64,000 nucleotides of DNA from Jaltomata sinuosa (taxonomy: Eukaryota; Streptophyta; Magnoliopsida; Solanales; Solanaceae): contig QJPP01002912.1 of NCBI GenBank assembly GCA_003996215.1, forward strand, positions 512,792 through 576,791. Direction: 5' to 3'. The position numbers and the translations under genes were made by a program. Under the pieces are notes generated by a model. It was not told the DNA's origin and made no database searches. It saw only the letters and a list, made by a program, of their open reading frames with translations. This document shows positions 46,884 through 55,940 of this stretch, in pieces. Position 1 is the first letter of the stretch, and each line of letters starts with the position of its first letter.

Positions 46884-49337
46884 AGAGCTGATAGCTCCTG
46901 CACCACTTGCAAAGGTGATACCTGCCATTGTGAAGGAGATGAAATCTATAAACTGCAATCGCAATTTCAAGATTTCAACCTTAATACTTTCACTTCTGAT
47001 AATGTAATTGAATTATTAAAAGAAGTTACTGATAACAAACTTCGAGAAAAGATTATCAATCTTGCCACCTATGATTCTAGTTCTTCAAAACCCCTTGTTG
47101 ATAACAAGAAAAAAGATTTTGAATATGATGCATCTTATTATTTAAAGGAGGTTGAAAACCGTTTAATAATAAAAAATAGTTTTGATGAAAAGGATGCTTC
47201 TTTTGATAACCTAAAGGAAGAGGTTGAAAACCTCAAGAGAGAAATAAAAACTCTCAAACATAACCAGGTTATTTGCGACCAAAGAATTTCTCAGATTGAG
47301 AACAATATTCGTCCAGATCAGGCCAGTTCTTCGAAAGGTAAAGAGGTTCTCCATGATGAACCTACTACCAGTAACCTTGAAACTAACCTGTTTTTAGGGA
47401 TGATGCAGGTTGTCACTGCTCACAAATGGTATGTTAAATGCACAATTTTAATTGATAATAGTTTCTCTATTACTAATATTGCTATGATCGACAGCGGTGC
47501 GGATGTTAGCTGCATTCAAGAGGGTCTTGTCCCCTCAAAATATTTTCAAAAAACTGCGCATATGGTCAAATCCGCATCAGGACATGCTTTAGATATAAAG
47601 TATAAACTTTCAAATACGAAAATCTGCCAGAACAAGGTTTGCATACCACATTTCTTCTTTCTGGTAAAAAATCAATTGCATCCTCCAATTATACTTGGAA
47701 CGCCTTTTATAAATGCAATTTATCTTTTTACGCATATTGATTCAAAAGGATTTTCAGCATCTTATAAAGATAATAAAATAAGTTATGATTTTATCACGGA
47801 ACCAATGACTCGTGATATTAATGCTTTAATTAATATGAAGCAAAAACATGTTGATTCTTTACAATATGAGCTTTTTAGCATGAATATATTTGAGTCTCTT
47901 AAATCTACTAAAATACAGGAAAAAATTAAAATAATTTTCGAACAGATCGCCATTGATATTTGCGCCGATCACCCGAGTGCCTTTTGGAATCGCAAGAAGC
48001 ACATCGTAACTCTTCCGTATGAGGAGGATTTTTCAGAAGATAATATCCCAACCAAGTCTCGTCCCTGCCAAATGAATTCTGAATTAGTAGAATTCTGCAA
48101 AAGGGAAGTTGATACTTTATTACAAAAGGGTTTAATAAAACCATCAAAATCTCCTTGGTCATGCACAACATTTTATGTGAATAATGCTGCAGAAAAGGAA
48201 CGAGGAACTCCGAGGTTAGTAATAAATTACAAGCCTTTAAACAAATATTTAAAATGGGTAAGATATCCAATTCCCAACAAAAGAGACTTATTGTCTAGGT
48301 TGTACGACGCCAATATATTTTTAAAATTTGATTTAAAATCAGGATATTGGCAAATTCAAATATTTAAAGAGCATTCTTATAGAACTGCTTTTAATGTTCC
48401 TTTTGGGCAATACAAATGGAATGTCATGCCATTTGGTTTAAAAAATGCCCCATCAGAATTTCAAAAAATTATGAATGACATTTTCAATCCATATATGGAT
48501 TTTATTATTGTTTATATTGATGATATTCTGGTGTTTTCCAAAACTCTTGAAATGCATATAAAACACTTTGATACCTTCAAGAAAATTGTTATACAAAATG
48601 GTTTGGTTATCTCTAAATCAAAAATGAGTTTGTTCCAGACTGAAGTTCGTTTTCTGGGACACTTAATTTGTCAAGGAAAAGTCACTCCTATCCAGAGGGC
48701 CATCGACTTTGCATCAAAGTTTCCTGACATTATTACTGATAGAACTCAGTTGCAGAGATTCTTGGGTAGTTTAAATTACATCTCCCCCTTTTACAAGAAT
48801 CTTTCTCGTGATTTAGCCCCGTTATATGACAGGCTCAAAAAGGATTATAAATTCACGTGGACTAATAGTCACACCACTTTGGTAAAGAACATCAAACTAC
48901 GAGTTCAGTCTTTACCTTGTTTAACTCTTGCTAACCCTGCTTGGCAAAAAATTATTGAAACAGATGCTTCAAATATTGGTTACAGTGGGATTCTTAAACA
49001 AATTAATCCCAATGACAAAAATGAATATCTTATAAGATCTCATTCAGGTAAATGGACAGAAGCCCAGAAAAAATATGCAACTGTGGCTCATGAAATGCTT
49101 ACAATTGTTAAGTGTGTCCTTAAATTTCAAGATGATTTATATAATCAAAAGTTTTTAATAAAAACTGATGCTCAATCAGTCAAATACATGTTTGACAAAG
49201 ATTTTAAGCATGATGCGTCCAAACTTATATTTGCAAGGTGGCAGGCTCAACTAGCCCCATTTGATTTCGATATCCATTATAAGAAGGGGAGCGATAATTC
49301 TTTACCTGACTTCTTATCCCGAGAGTATATCCAATAA
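46884..49337 (+). pseudogene. Protease-RT-RNase H region of ORF1
   Basis: The frame is open from just after the stop at 46881 to the TAA at 49335. It opens with a cysteine-rich patch (SCTTCKGDTCHCEGD), then a short coiled coil (LKEEVENLKREIKTLKHNQ). Next is aspartic protease MIDSGADVSCIQ (Asp codon 47490). RT follows with SPWSCTTFYVNN, LKFDLKSGYWQI, MPFGLKNAPSEFQ and the active site YIDDILVFS (48513-48539). RNase H has ETDASNIGYSGIL (Asp codon 48963), a TDAQSVKYMF segment and DNSLPDFLSRE at the end. No integrase follows, as in all Caulimoviridae. Key residues I can see in PR, RT and RNase H look intact. The first ATG within the open part that keeps the protease is at 47400, so a native start is not available here. 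Confidence 0.9.
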
Positions 49338-49338
49338 A

Positions 49339-49524
49339 ATGTTTTATTTGACATTTTTTTCTGAAAAGGCCTTGATTTCCATTTTAAAGGTAATTATATT
49401 ACCAAAAGATCTTAAACAACTCATTATTGAAATCGTCATAAATGATTTAGTAAGAGAAGATTTCTCTATACATGACTACTCGGAAAATATCCGGGAATAC
49501 TTAACAGATTATTTTACAGAATGA
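49339..49524 (+). pseudogene. 61-codon frame joining ORF1 and ORF2
   Basis: Directly after the RNase H stop, a frame one base out of phase reads MFYLTFFSEKALISILKV... and stops at 49522-49524, overlapping the ORF2 start as ATGA. The same frame is also open upstream to 49261 across the end of RNase H. It could be the native C-terminal tail of ORF1 put out of phase by a small indel near 49300-49340, or a small ORF. The ATGA overlap favours the first and suggests termination-reinitiation coupling to ORF2. Confidence 0.55.
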
Positions 49525-51020
49525 CTAATCTGTTTTCCTACAGGATGGACCCGCCTTGGAGGCAAGTTCGGGGAAGAGGACGGGGAAGATCAGCCCCGGG
49601 AAGGTCCTCTGGACATTCCAGCTCTCAGGGATCGTCATATCGATCCAATTATCCAGTTATACATGGATCGTCATATCGATCCAATTATCCAGTTATACAA
49701 ATGGGTAACAGAAGCCTTATTAATAAAAAGATCTCAGATGAGGGTGAATCTTCATCATCTACTGCCCCTGAGCAGATTATTAATTTGGAAAATATTCCAA
49801 AGGAAAGCCCGTTATACGAGCATGCGCAGGCATATTTGCATGCACAAAGGCAGAAATATACTTTTGCCTCAGTTATGAAAGAAGATAATGATAATATCAT
49901 ATCTTATGAGCAACTCCAAAAAAGGGAAATTATATTTCTCTTGGAATACTCTGATATACAGAGAAAAACTGAACCATGGAAAATATTCTAGAGGTACTTG
50001 ATTAAGGGATTATATTTCCCGGGAGAGTCATACAAAACCCGGTTATACTATGAAACCATATTGACAAGTACTGGTAGTGCAGAAATTCAGCACTTTTGCC
50101 CTACGAGTTATACCCCGGAAGAGAATGTTTATAATTTCTCAAAAATAATCATCAAACAGATTATATCTGTTGAAGACTGGGGAATGTCCACTATGAAAGA
50201 AAGGCAGCTTAGCCTTAAAGGTATTCCTATGAACTTTACTTATTGGGATTATATCCAAGCTTTCAGTAAAACGTTGTTTTATAATAATGATAAAAACAAA
50301 CATACATGGTTTATAAAAATTTGCGCAAAAGTATTTGCAGAACCAATCCCAAACTGGTTCATTAACTGGTGGTCATACCACGGTCCTACAATCCAGATAT
50401 TACCGGAAAATTTCCTCCAATTATACAAAGAGTGGAAGAAGGTATCCCCTTTTCTCGGGGAATTATATCATGAAGATCATATCTGCTGGTTAGAAAAAAT
50501 TGACCAGATGTATTTCTTTATAGAATTCTCAATACCGTGGATCCATAAATGGGCTCCCGAGATAGGATTCACAGAGGAGAATGTTCCCTGCTTATACCAA
50601 GTTTATTATAACAATTTCTGGGAAAAATTATTATAAAAGGATCCCAGGTCCAAACAGATGAATGGACAAGAACTTATTGATACCATTATCAACACAATTA
50701 ACGATTATAAAGAACTTCCTCAAAAGAGAATTAGCGTTGATAATCCCTCCGTCAGGCATATTGCCCGAAGAATCTCCACTCAAGAGGGAGATAAAGAAGC
50801 AATGATCAACGAGTATCTCGAGGAAATAAAGAAGAGCTTGCTTCAAGGTATCAATCAAATTGATAAATCCGATACTTCCATGAGAAGTGAAACTTAAGGC
50901 GAAGAGGCACAACGCCATGAAGAAGACATTATATTGTCTACGGAAGATATTCAGGGGGCAGAAGACTTGCTGCAATCACTGAAGGCCATGGAAAAGAAAC
51001 GTGGCAAAGAAAAAGTATGA
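49521..51020 (+). pseudogene. Florendovirus ORF2-type protein, three in-frame stops
   Basis: The start ATG at 49521 overlaps the preceding stop (ATGA). The frame runs to a TGA at 51018-51020, about 499 codons. It is broken only by stops at 49989-49991, 50634-50636 and 50895-50897, with no frame shift. The N-terminus is Gly-Arg-Ser rich (RGRGRGRSAPGRSSG), possibly nucleic-acid binding. It contains an in-frame 36-bp tandem duplication (49629-49700). The middle is conserved-looking and aromatic-rich (IPNWFINWWSYHGP, FFIEFSIPWIHKWAPEIGF). The C-terminus is helical and acidic. The function of this second protein is unknown in the family. A different reading (three small genes) is unlikely, because the frame is continuous through all three stops. 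Confidence 0.8.
49629..49700 (+). repeat. 36-bp tandem duplication inside ORF2
   Basis: Two identical 36-base units, each starting GGATCGTCATATCGATCC. The duplication adds exactly 12 residues and keeps the frame. Confidence 0.9.
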
Positions 51021-51066
51021 AGAAGACAGACTAAGTGGTTGTCACTATCAACTGAACAGTATATAA

Positions 51067-51112
51067 ACTGTTTAAACAGTAAATTCACTGTTTAGGGACC
51101 CATATGGGACCC
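51067..51112 (+). promoter_or_regulatory. Palindromic upstream element of the pararetroviral promoter
   Basis: ACTGTTTAAACAGT (51067-51080) is a perfect 14-bp palindrome. GGGACCCATATGGGACCC follows at 51095-51112, with CCCATATGGG as its core. Both lie 45-90 bp before the TATA box. A role as enhancer or operator-like sites is inference. Confidence 0.5.
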
Positions 51113-51154
51113 CTCCCTACTGTACAAAGATTCTTTATGTTTTCTTTCTTTTTC

Positions 51155-51162
51155 TATATAAG
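51155..51162 (+). promoter_or_regulatory. Pararetroviral TATA box
   Basis: TATATAAG follows a pyrimidine-rich stretch after ORF2, in the place of the pregenomic RNA promoter of Caulimoviridae. It points toward the RING gene about 2 kb downstream. Confidence 0.8.
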
Positions 51163-51272
51163 TTCTCACTTTGTTAAGTAGGAGAACACGAAAATTCTTA
51201 CAATCTCTCTCTTCTCTCTAGAATAGCTTTGTAAAGAAAACTTCAGAAAACGTTTGCCACTGTTCCGGCTTT

Positions 51273-51278
51273 AATAAA
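51273..51278 (+). terminator. Pararetroviral poly(A) signal
   Basis: AATAAA lies 118 bp after the TATA box. A poly(A) signal shortly after the cap site is the arrangement that gives caulimovirid RNA its terminal redundancy: it is bypassed at the 5' end and used at the 3' end. Confidence 0.7.
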
Positions 51279-51498
51279 ATTTTGGATCAGTATTCGCAAG
51301 CAACCTCGGCTCTTGGTCGTCCTTAAGGTATTTACTTTTTAGTTTAATTTACCATAGTTCTCTTCTCCTAGCCAGGACTATGTCCGGCTAAACGGCTTCC
51401 ATATCTATGTCTCTTACCTAACGTCTCTCCTATATGCACCATGAACGGATCTAAGCTTTATTAAAATAAAAAGGAATTTTTTATAAGGTTTCTTGACT

Positions 51499-51509
51499 TG
51501 GTTCTGAGA
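51499..51509 (+). other. Possible decayed primer-binding site
   Basis: TGGTTCTGAGA is similar to the tRNA-iMet complement with one base missing and one or two changed. It is in the leader ~345 bp after the TATA box. A second look-alike, TGGTATATATGAG, lies at ~43776 just before ORF1. If both are real, the insert is terminally redundant around the PBS. Confidence 0.35.
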
Positions 51510-52618
51510 TGGTGGTACAGTCAGATCTAGAACTACTCTTATTGTCTCTGTCTGGCAAGCCTATAGCAAGCCATGACCTCCTTAGCCCGAGTTATGTGTT
51601 GAAAAGGGCGCCTCTTGGTCCGGTTAGAACCGCTATTGGGTTAGAACCGTTGGACAAGAGTATAATAAAAGTATGTACTGTGGTCCTGACAGGCCCTTTG
51701 CTCAGGTAAAAGAGTTTGTCTCTTCCATACAGTCTAAAGAGATTGTATAAAAAATTCTCGAATATTTCAGTTCTTATGCCTTCGTTTATTAGGAGATGAA
51801 TGTATATATTCATTTTTGGATAGAAAAAAATGATTCCCATTCAAATTAGATGCCTTACTTCTTGAACTTAGAATCATTACTTTTTTGAATGGCAAGAGTA
51901 AATTAAACTTAAAAAAACAGAATTAACACAGTAAATAAACGGCAAATTTTAAAAATCCATAAATCACAAGACAAGTGGTGTTGGCTGAATTCATGTAGGC
52001 CCCACATGAAAAAGATTCCCAAGCAGAAATTCAAGATAAAACTTTTTTTCCAAAAAAAGAGAAAGAGAAAAGGATCCTTCCTTACATATCAAGATTTTCA
52101 AAAGCGCGTTAAACTCAGAAAAGCAGCTCACACAAAAGGCAGAAGAGGAAGGGAAAAAAAGTACTCCAACACAGAACCTCTTGAACTTTTTTCTATTCTG
52201 GTATTTATTTATTTATATGTGTATGTTAACGTGTACACGTTTAGGGTTATCTGCTTTAATTTGTTGACTTCTGCATTTGTTTAATTATATTTTTAATGTC
52301 CATTTCCTGTAAATAATCATCAATGGGTGCTGGAGATGGAATAGGTTCTTGAATGGGATAAAGAATTACCAGAACTTTCATGGTGTTAACTTGTTATTTT
52401 GGTTATTTGTTTTTACTTTGTTCAGCTTCTATTTGCTTCTTCAACCTTCCAGACCCTTCTATTTACCTACCTTTGTTTCTTCAAAAGATATTATTAGGTA
52501 TATAAACCATCCAAATTTATTTTCCAGTATTTAATTTGCATATTTATATCATTATCTCTAACTTTCAGCTGGATCTGCAGAAATTGTTTCAAATAGTGTT
52601 GTTTTTTCTTGTTTTCAG
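51510..52618. other. Pararetroviral leader remainder and upstream region of the RING gene
   Basis: The first ~300 bp are of balanced composition and contain the repeated phrase GGTTAGAACCG. After ~51.84 kb the sequence is AT-rich host-like DNA. A purine-rich stretch at about 52120-52170 followed by TTCTG/GTATTT at ~52199 could be a first 5'UTR exon with its donor. No coding region accepted. Confidence 0.4.
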
Positions 52619-52660
52619 CTGTGCAATTCTGCTAAATCTCCTTACAGTTTTCAAACAAAG
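52619..52660 (+). other. Probable non-coding 5'UTR exon of the RING gene
   Basis: TTTTCAG acceptor at 52618, 42 bases, then an AAAG/GTAAGATG donor at 52661. Splice sites read by eye only. Confidence 0.45.
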
Positions 52661-53123
52661 GTAAGATGAATTAAGCTTAGATTTTTTTGAACCAACTTGA
52701 TCTGTGTTTTCTCTACTTTTTTCATTTTTCCTTTTTTTTTGCATCCCCATGTCCATTTTTCTTGTGGGTTTTTCTTTTTTGTATTTTTGCAGTAAAGGGC
52801 TCAAATATTTATGATTTTCTTTTGTTGATGCTAGGATATTGTTTGTTTGACAGAGAAAGAAGACCCTAATATTTGATGCTAGTATCTTGTTGATACTGCT
52901 CAATTTGTTATATACTTTGTGCTGTTGATGCTAGGATGTTGTTTGTTTGACAGAGAAAGATGACCCAAATAATTGATATTAGGATCTTCTTGATCCAGTC
53001 TTGCTTCACATTCTTTTATTTAACTTCCAATTTTATTGCAATCCTATATCCATTTTTCTCTTTTGTATTTTTATTTTTGGAATGAAGGGCTTTCTTGATA
53101 CTAGGATGTTGTTTGCTTGACAG
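52661..53123 (+). other. Probable 5'UTR intron with repeated acceptor sites
   Basis: From the GTAAG at 52661 to the CAG at 53121-53123. Three near copies of TAGGATGTTGTTTGTTTGACAG end at 52853, 52953 and 53123. Each is followed by AGAAAGA. The last is nearest the start codon. A fourth AG (TTTTTGCAG) is at ~52793. Confidence 0.5.
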
Positions 53124-53147
53124 AGAAAGAAGATCCAAGTAGCTGAA

Positions 53148-54281
53148 ATGGACGGAAGAGGAGCATCCAGATATTGGTGTCATCATTGTTCAAGGAGGGT
53201 GAACCCCATGATGGAGGTGGAGTTAAAATGTCCCATTTGTCAAGAAGGATTTATTGAAGAAATGGGATCAGACAGTGCTCTTGAAAATGAGAGCCCTTTA
53301 GATTTTGGAGGGTCTGATTCTGATCGTGCCCTCTCACTTTGGGCACCTATCTTGTTAGGCATGATGAGCAACCCTCGTCGTCGTTCTAGACTTAGGCATC
53401 TTGAATTTGAAGATGATGATGATGAGTACACAAATGAACGGGATGATCATACTCGTGAAAGCGATACAGAACTTGATCCAGAGCTGGCATCTATAATGAA
53501 TAGGCGGAGGAGGAACTCTGCCACAATTCTCCAACTCTTGCAAGGTATTCGAGCTGGTATGTTGTCTGAGTCGGAGAATGCTGAGAATGAAAACAGGGAG
53601 ACAAGTAGAGAGAGTAGGGATCGCGAGCATGTGGTACTTATAAATCCATTCAATCAAACCATCATTGTGCAGGGTTCTTATGATGCTGATAATAATTCCA
53701 GGAACCAACCTATTGGCTCATTGGGTGATTATTTCATTGGTCCTGGTTTAGATATATTGCTGCAACATTTGGCAGAGAATGATCCAAATAGGTATGGTAC
53801 TCCACCAGCTCAAAAGGAGGTTGTAGAGGCATTGCCCGCGGTGACAATTGATGAGACGTTGCAGTGTTCTGTCTGTTTGGAAGACTTTGAGATTGGGACT
53901 GGAGCCAAAGAGATGCCGTGTAAGCACAAGTTTCATAGTGGCTGTATCTTACCATGGCTGGAGCTTCATAGTACATGTCCAGTCTGTAGGCACCAGTTGC
54001 CCTCTGATGAATCAAAAGTTGAGTCTGCTGGAACCAATGATGGAAGTGGTAACACAAATGCTCAGAGTAGTAACAGTAATGGTAGAAGGTATGAAGATGA
54101 GGATACTAGGAATGAAAACGGGCGACGGTTTCCAGTGTCGCTTCCGTGGCCTTTGAGTGGCTTGTTTTCATCCTCAAACTCAGGTATCCAATCTAGTAAT
54201 GGAAATTCATCATCAACGATGTCGTCTTCATCAAACTTGTCAGGAAATGCAAACTCCAATGCTCATATGCATGAGGATTAA
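53148..54281 (+). CDS. RING-H2 E3 ubiquitin ligase with N-terminal zinc ribbon (BTL/SIRP1-like)
   Basis: 377 residues, no introns in the coding part. Residues 11-31 form a zinc-ribbon: CHHC (C11, C14) and CPIC (C28, C31), the ZF type paired with RING-H2 in plant BCA2-like (BTL) and SIRP1-like ligases. The RING-H2 finger is at 240-280 with all eight ligands: C240, C243, C258, H260, H263, C266, C277, C280. The conserved W270 for E2 contact is also present (CILPWLELHSTCPVC). An acidic stretch (EFEDDDDEY) and a long low-complexity Ser/Asn-rich tail flank the domains. Such proteins transfer ubiquitin from an E2 to substrates, with reported roles in stress responses; the substrate here is unknown. 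There is no signal peptide or membrane segment, so it is probably cytosolic or nuclear. The start is supported by the conserved N-terminal zinc ribbon beginning 10 residues in. The pararetroviral promoter lies upstream on the same strand. Confidence 0.95.
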   Translation: MDGRGASRYWCHHCSRRVNPMMEVELKCPICQEGFIEEMGSDSALENESPLDFGGSDSDRALSLWAPILLGMMSNPRRRSRLRHLEFEDDDDEYTNERDDHTRESDTELDPELASIMNRRRRNSATILQLLQGIRAGMLSESENAENENRETSRESRDREHVVLINPFNQTIIVQGSYDADNNSRNQPIGSLGDYFIGPGLDILLQHLAENDPNRYGTPPAQKEVVEALPAVTIDETLQCSVCLEDFEIGTGAKEMPCKHKFHSGCILPWLELHSTCPVCRHQLPSDESKVESAGTNDGSGNTNAQSSNSNGRRYEDEDTRNENGRRFPVSLPWPLSGLFSSSNSGIQSSNGNSSSTMSSSSNLSGNANSNAHMHED

Positions 54282-55489
54282 ATTTCATCATATTGAGTTT
54301 GTGCTCGATGATGCATGGCGTTCCTTTCGTCTTGCTTGTGTACATAGCATGGGACTTGCTATTTTAATATTGCGAACAGTGGATCCTGTCTTACCTGCCT
54401 GTATTATATAGTGGATCATTTTACTTTTGTTAGACTAGAAGCCTGTCGAGGTCAACGACTCTTTCCTGTTTGTATAGCTTTAAATATGCGATCATTGTAC
54501 ACTTTTTGGTTAACTGTTCCCAAAAAGCTCAACTCTCAAATCCTTTGAGCTAATGGAATGAATGACAATGGATGATTAAAGGGCTTATGTCAAATGTCTT
54601 CTGAATCCCTAGAATCAAGAGAAAGCTCTTGGTCTTGTTTCTGATTTATCAGCTAAATTTTAAGCTATGGCAATGTGCTATGGTTTATTAACTCAGCGGC
54701 ACTATTGATTTGTTATGTGGTGGCTTGTATTTGTTGTGTATATGCTGTACGCGAGTCATTACATTGTTGTGTACATGCTATGCGAGTCATGGTAATGACT
54801 TCCTACTTGTCAAGTTAAATTGCTAAATATGATGAATTTATTCGTTGATCTTGGATTTCAATATCAGAATGAAGTTGGGCTTTCATGGTTCGTTCTTTCC
54901 AGAATGTTTAGCTTCCTGTAGGAAATTCTTCTCGTCCTGTCCTTTGTTTGTGGATAAGGGACAACATTCATAACTTATATATACACTTAGCTGTGTTGCT
55001 GGAATGATTTTTATATCTCAAGATCATTGGGACATATTGAAGAGACCTTGTTACATGTGAGTGAATTGCAAATTTTTGTTATTGGTAATTGGTATTGTTG
55101 TTGATATGCGAGCTGAGATTCTGTTTGTATGTGGATTAGTCTAAGATTCTCTCCCATCCCTAGAGTATAGTTTTTTCCCCTGAAATTGGACACTTCTGTA
55201 TACATTTCATGGATCTGTAGAGGCAAGTTTGTGGCAAGTGGCAACAGAGTAGTGCCTTGTTAAACTTAACTCCATTGAAACCGTATCTCAACTAAATTGA
55301 CGTTCTCGACTATTACAAGTTACAACCAGGACAGAACGAACAACTTTAAAGAAATAGTTGTAAGGGATGAAAAAAGGGCAATAATATCCAGTATTGCTCC
55401 ATGGCCTTTGCGTGATGGGCAGATCGAAGATTTGAAGTTTATGAGTTCCTACAATAGTCTCAAAATATCTGTGAACTTGCACGTAACAC
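54282..55489 (+). other. 3'UTR of the RING gene and downstream spacer
   Basis: The first ~280 bp should be the 3'UTR; AATGAA near 54556 is a possible poly(A) signal. The rest has no coding region I can support. Confidence 0.5.
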
Positions 55490-55940
55490 TCTGGATCCGC
55501 CCTTGCTTTGTGTGGTTTGTTCTCACTCTCAGACTCAGTTACCCGATTTACTAATACGACATCTTCTTCCACAAACTTGTTAAGAAATGCAAAACGTAGT
55601 GTTCATGTGCACGAGGATTAGATTCCTATTATGTGTTGCTCCATTATGCGTGTACCCTTTGGCCTAACATATAAGGGCTTTTAACTTAAGGTGCTGAGCA
55701 AAACCCGTTTCTTTGGTTTATGCATTGCTTTGAGACTTAACAGTTGTTTTAGCATTGATTCTCCCACCGTTGACATTCTTGCATAGAGTCTATTAGAACC
55801 CAAGTAGCACTTCTCAGATAAAGCTATGCCTCTCTTGCTTAGATGCACATGGGACCCTAAATTATTGGCACATAGGTGAGTGGTTTCCCAGGCTCTTTAC
55901 CGATCTGTGTTATATAAAGGATCATTTGCTATTATTAAAC
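55490..55940 (+). pseudogene. Decayed partial copy of the RING gene 3' end
   Basis: The stretch around ACTCAGTTACCCGATTTACT, ACAAACTTGTTAAGAAATGC and GTGCACGAGGATTAG (to ~55620) matches the last coding bases of the RING gene at about 54180-54281. The matching RING phrases are ACTCAGGTATCCAATCTAGT, CAAACTTGTCAGGAAATGC and ATGCATGAGGATTAA. Further on, GTTATATAAAGGATCATTTG (~55910) matches the 3'UTR phrase GTATTATATAGTGGATCATT at ~54402. Identity by eye is about 75%. The domains are not included, so it cannot encode a ligase. It is a diverged tandem or segmental duplicate. Confidence 0.75.

Larger units (their letters stand above)
43739..51720 (+). mobile_element. Endogenous pararetrovirus, florendovirus type (Caulimoviridae)
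   Basis: The order is MP, CP with CCHC knuckle, aspartic protease, RT, RNase H, then a second ORF, then a TATA promoter, poly(A) signal and leader. There is no integrase and no LTR, which separates it from retrotransposons. The two-ORF layout and the ATGA junction before ORF2 fit florendoviruses. Length is about one genome. Breaks: two frame changes bounding ~360 bp after MP, one in-frame stop between CP and PR, a possible shift at the end of ORF1, and three in-frame stops in ORF2. The left edge is at the TA tract. The right edge is uncertain, somewhere between ~51.5 and 51.84 kb. Confidence 0.88.

Noticed and set aside
47926..48270. 114-codon minus-strand frame
   Set aside because: Antisense to the RT domain of the pararetrovirus.
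51509..51709. 66-codon frame in the pararetroviral leader region
   Set aside because: Leaders of pararetroviruses often carry short frames; there is no similarity I recognise and no conserved motif.
53355..54057. Minus-strand frames of 62-117 codons within the RING gene
   Set aside because: Shadow frames of a well-supported coding sequence.
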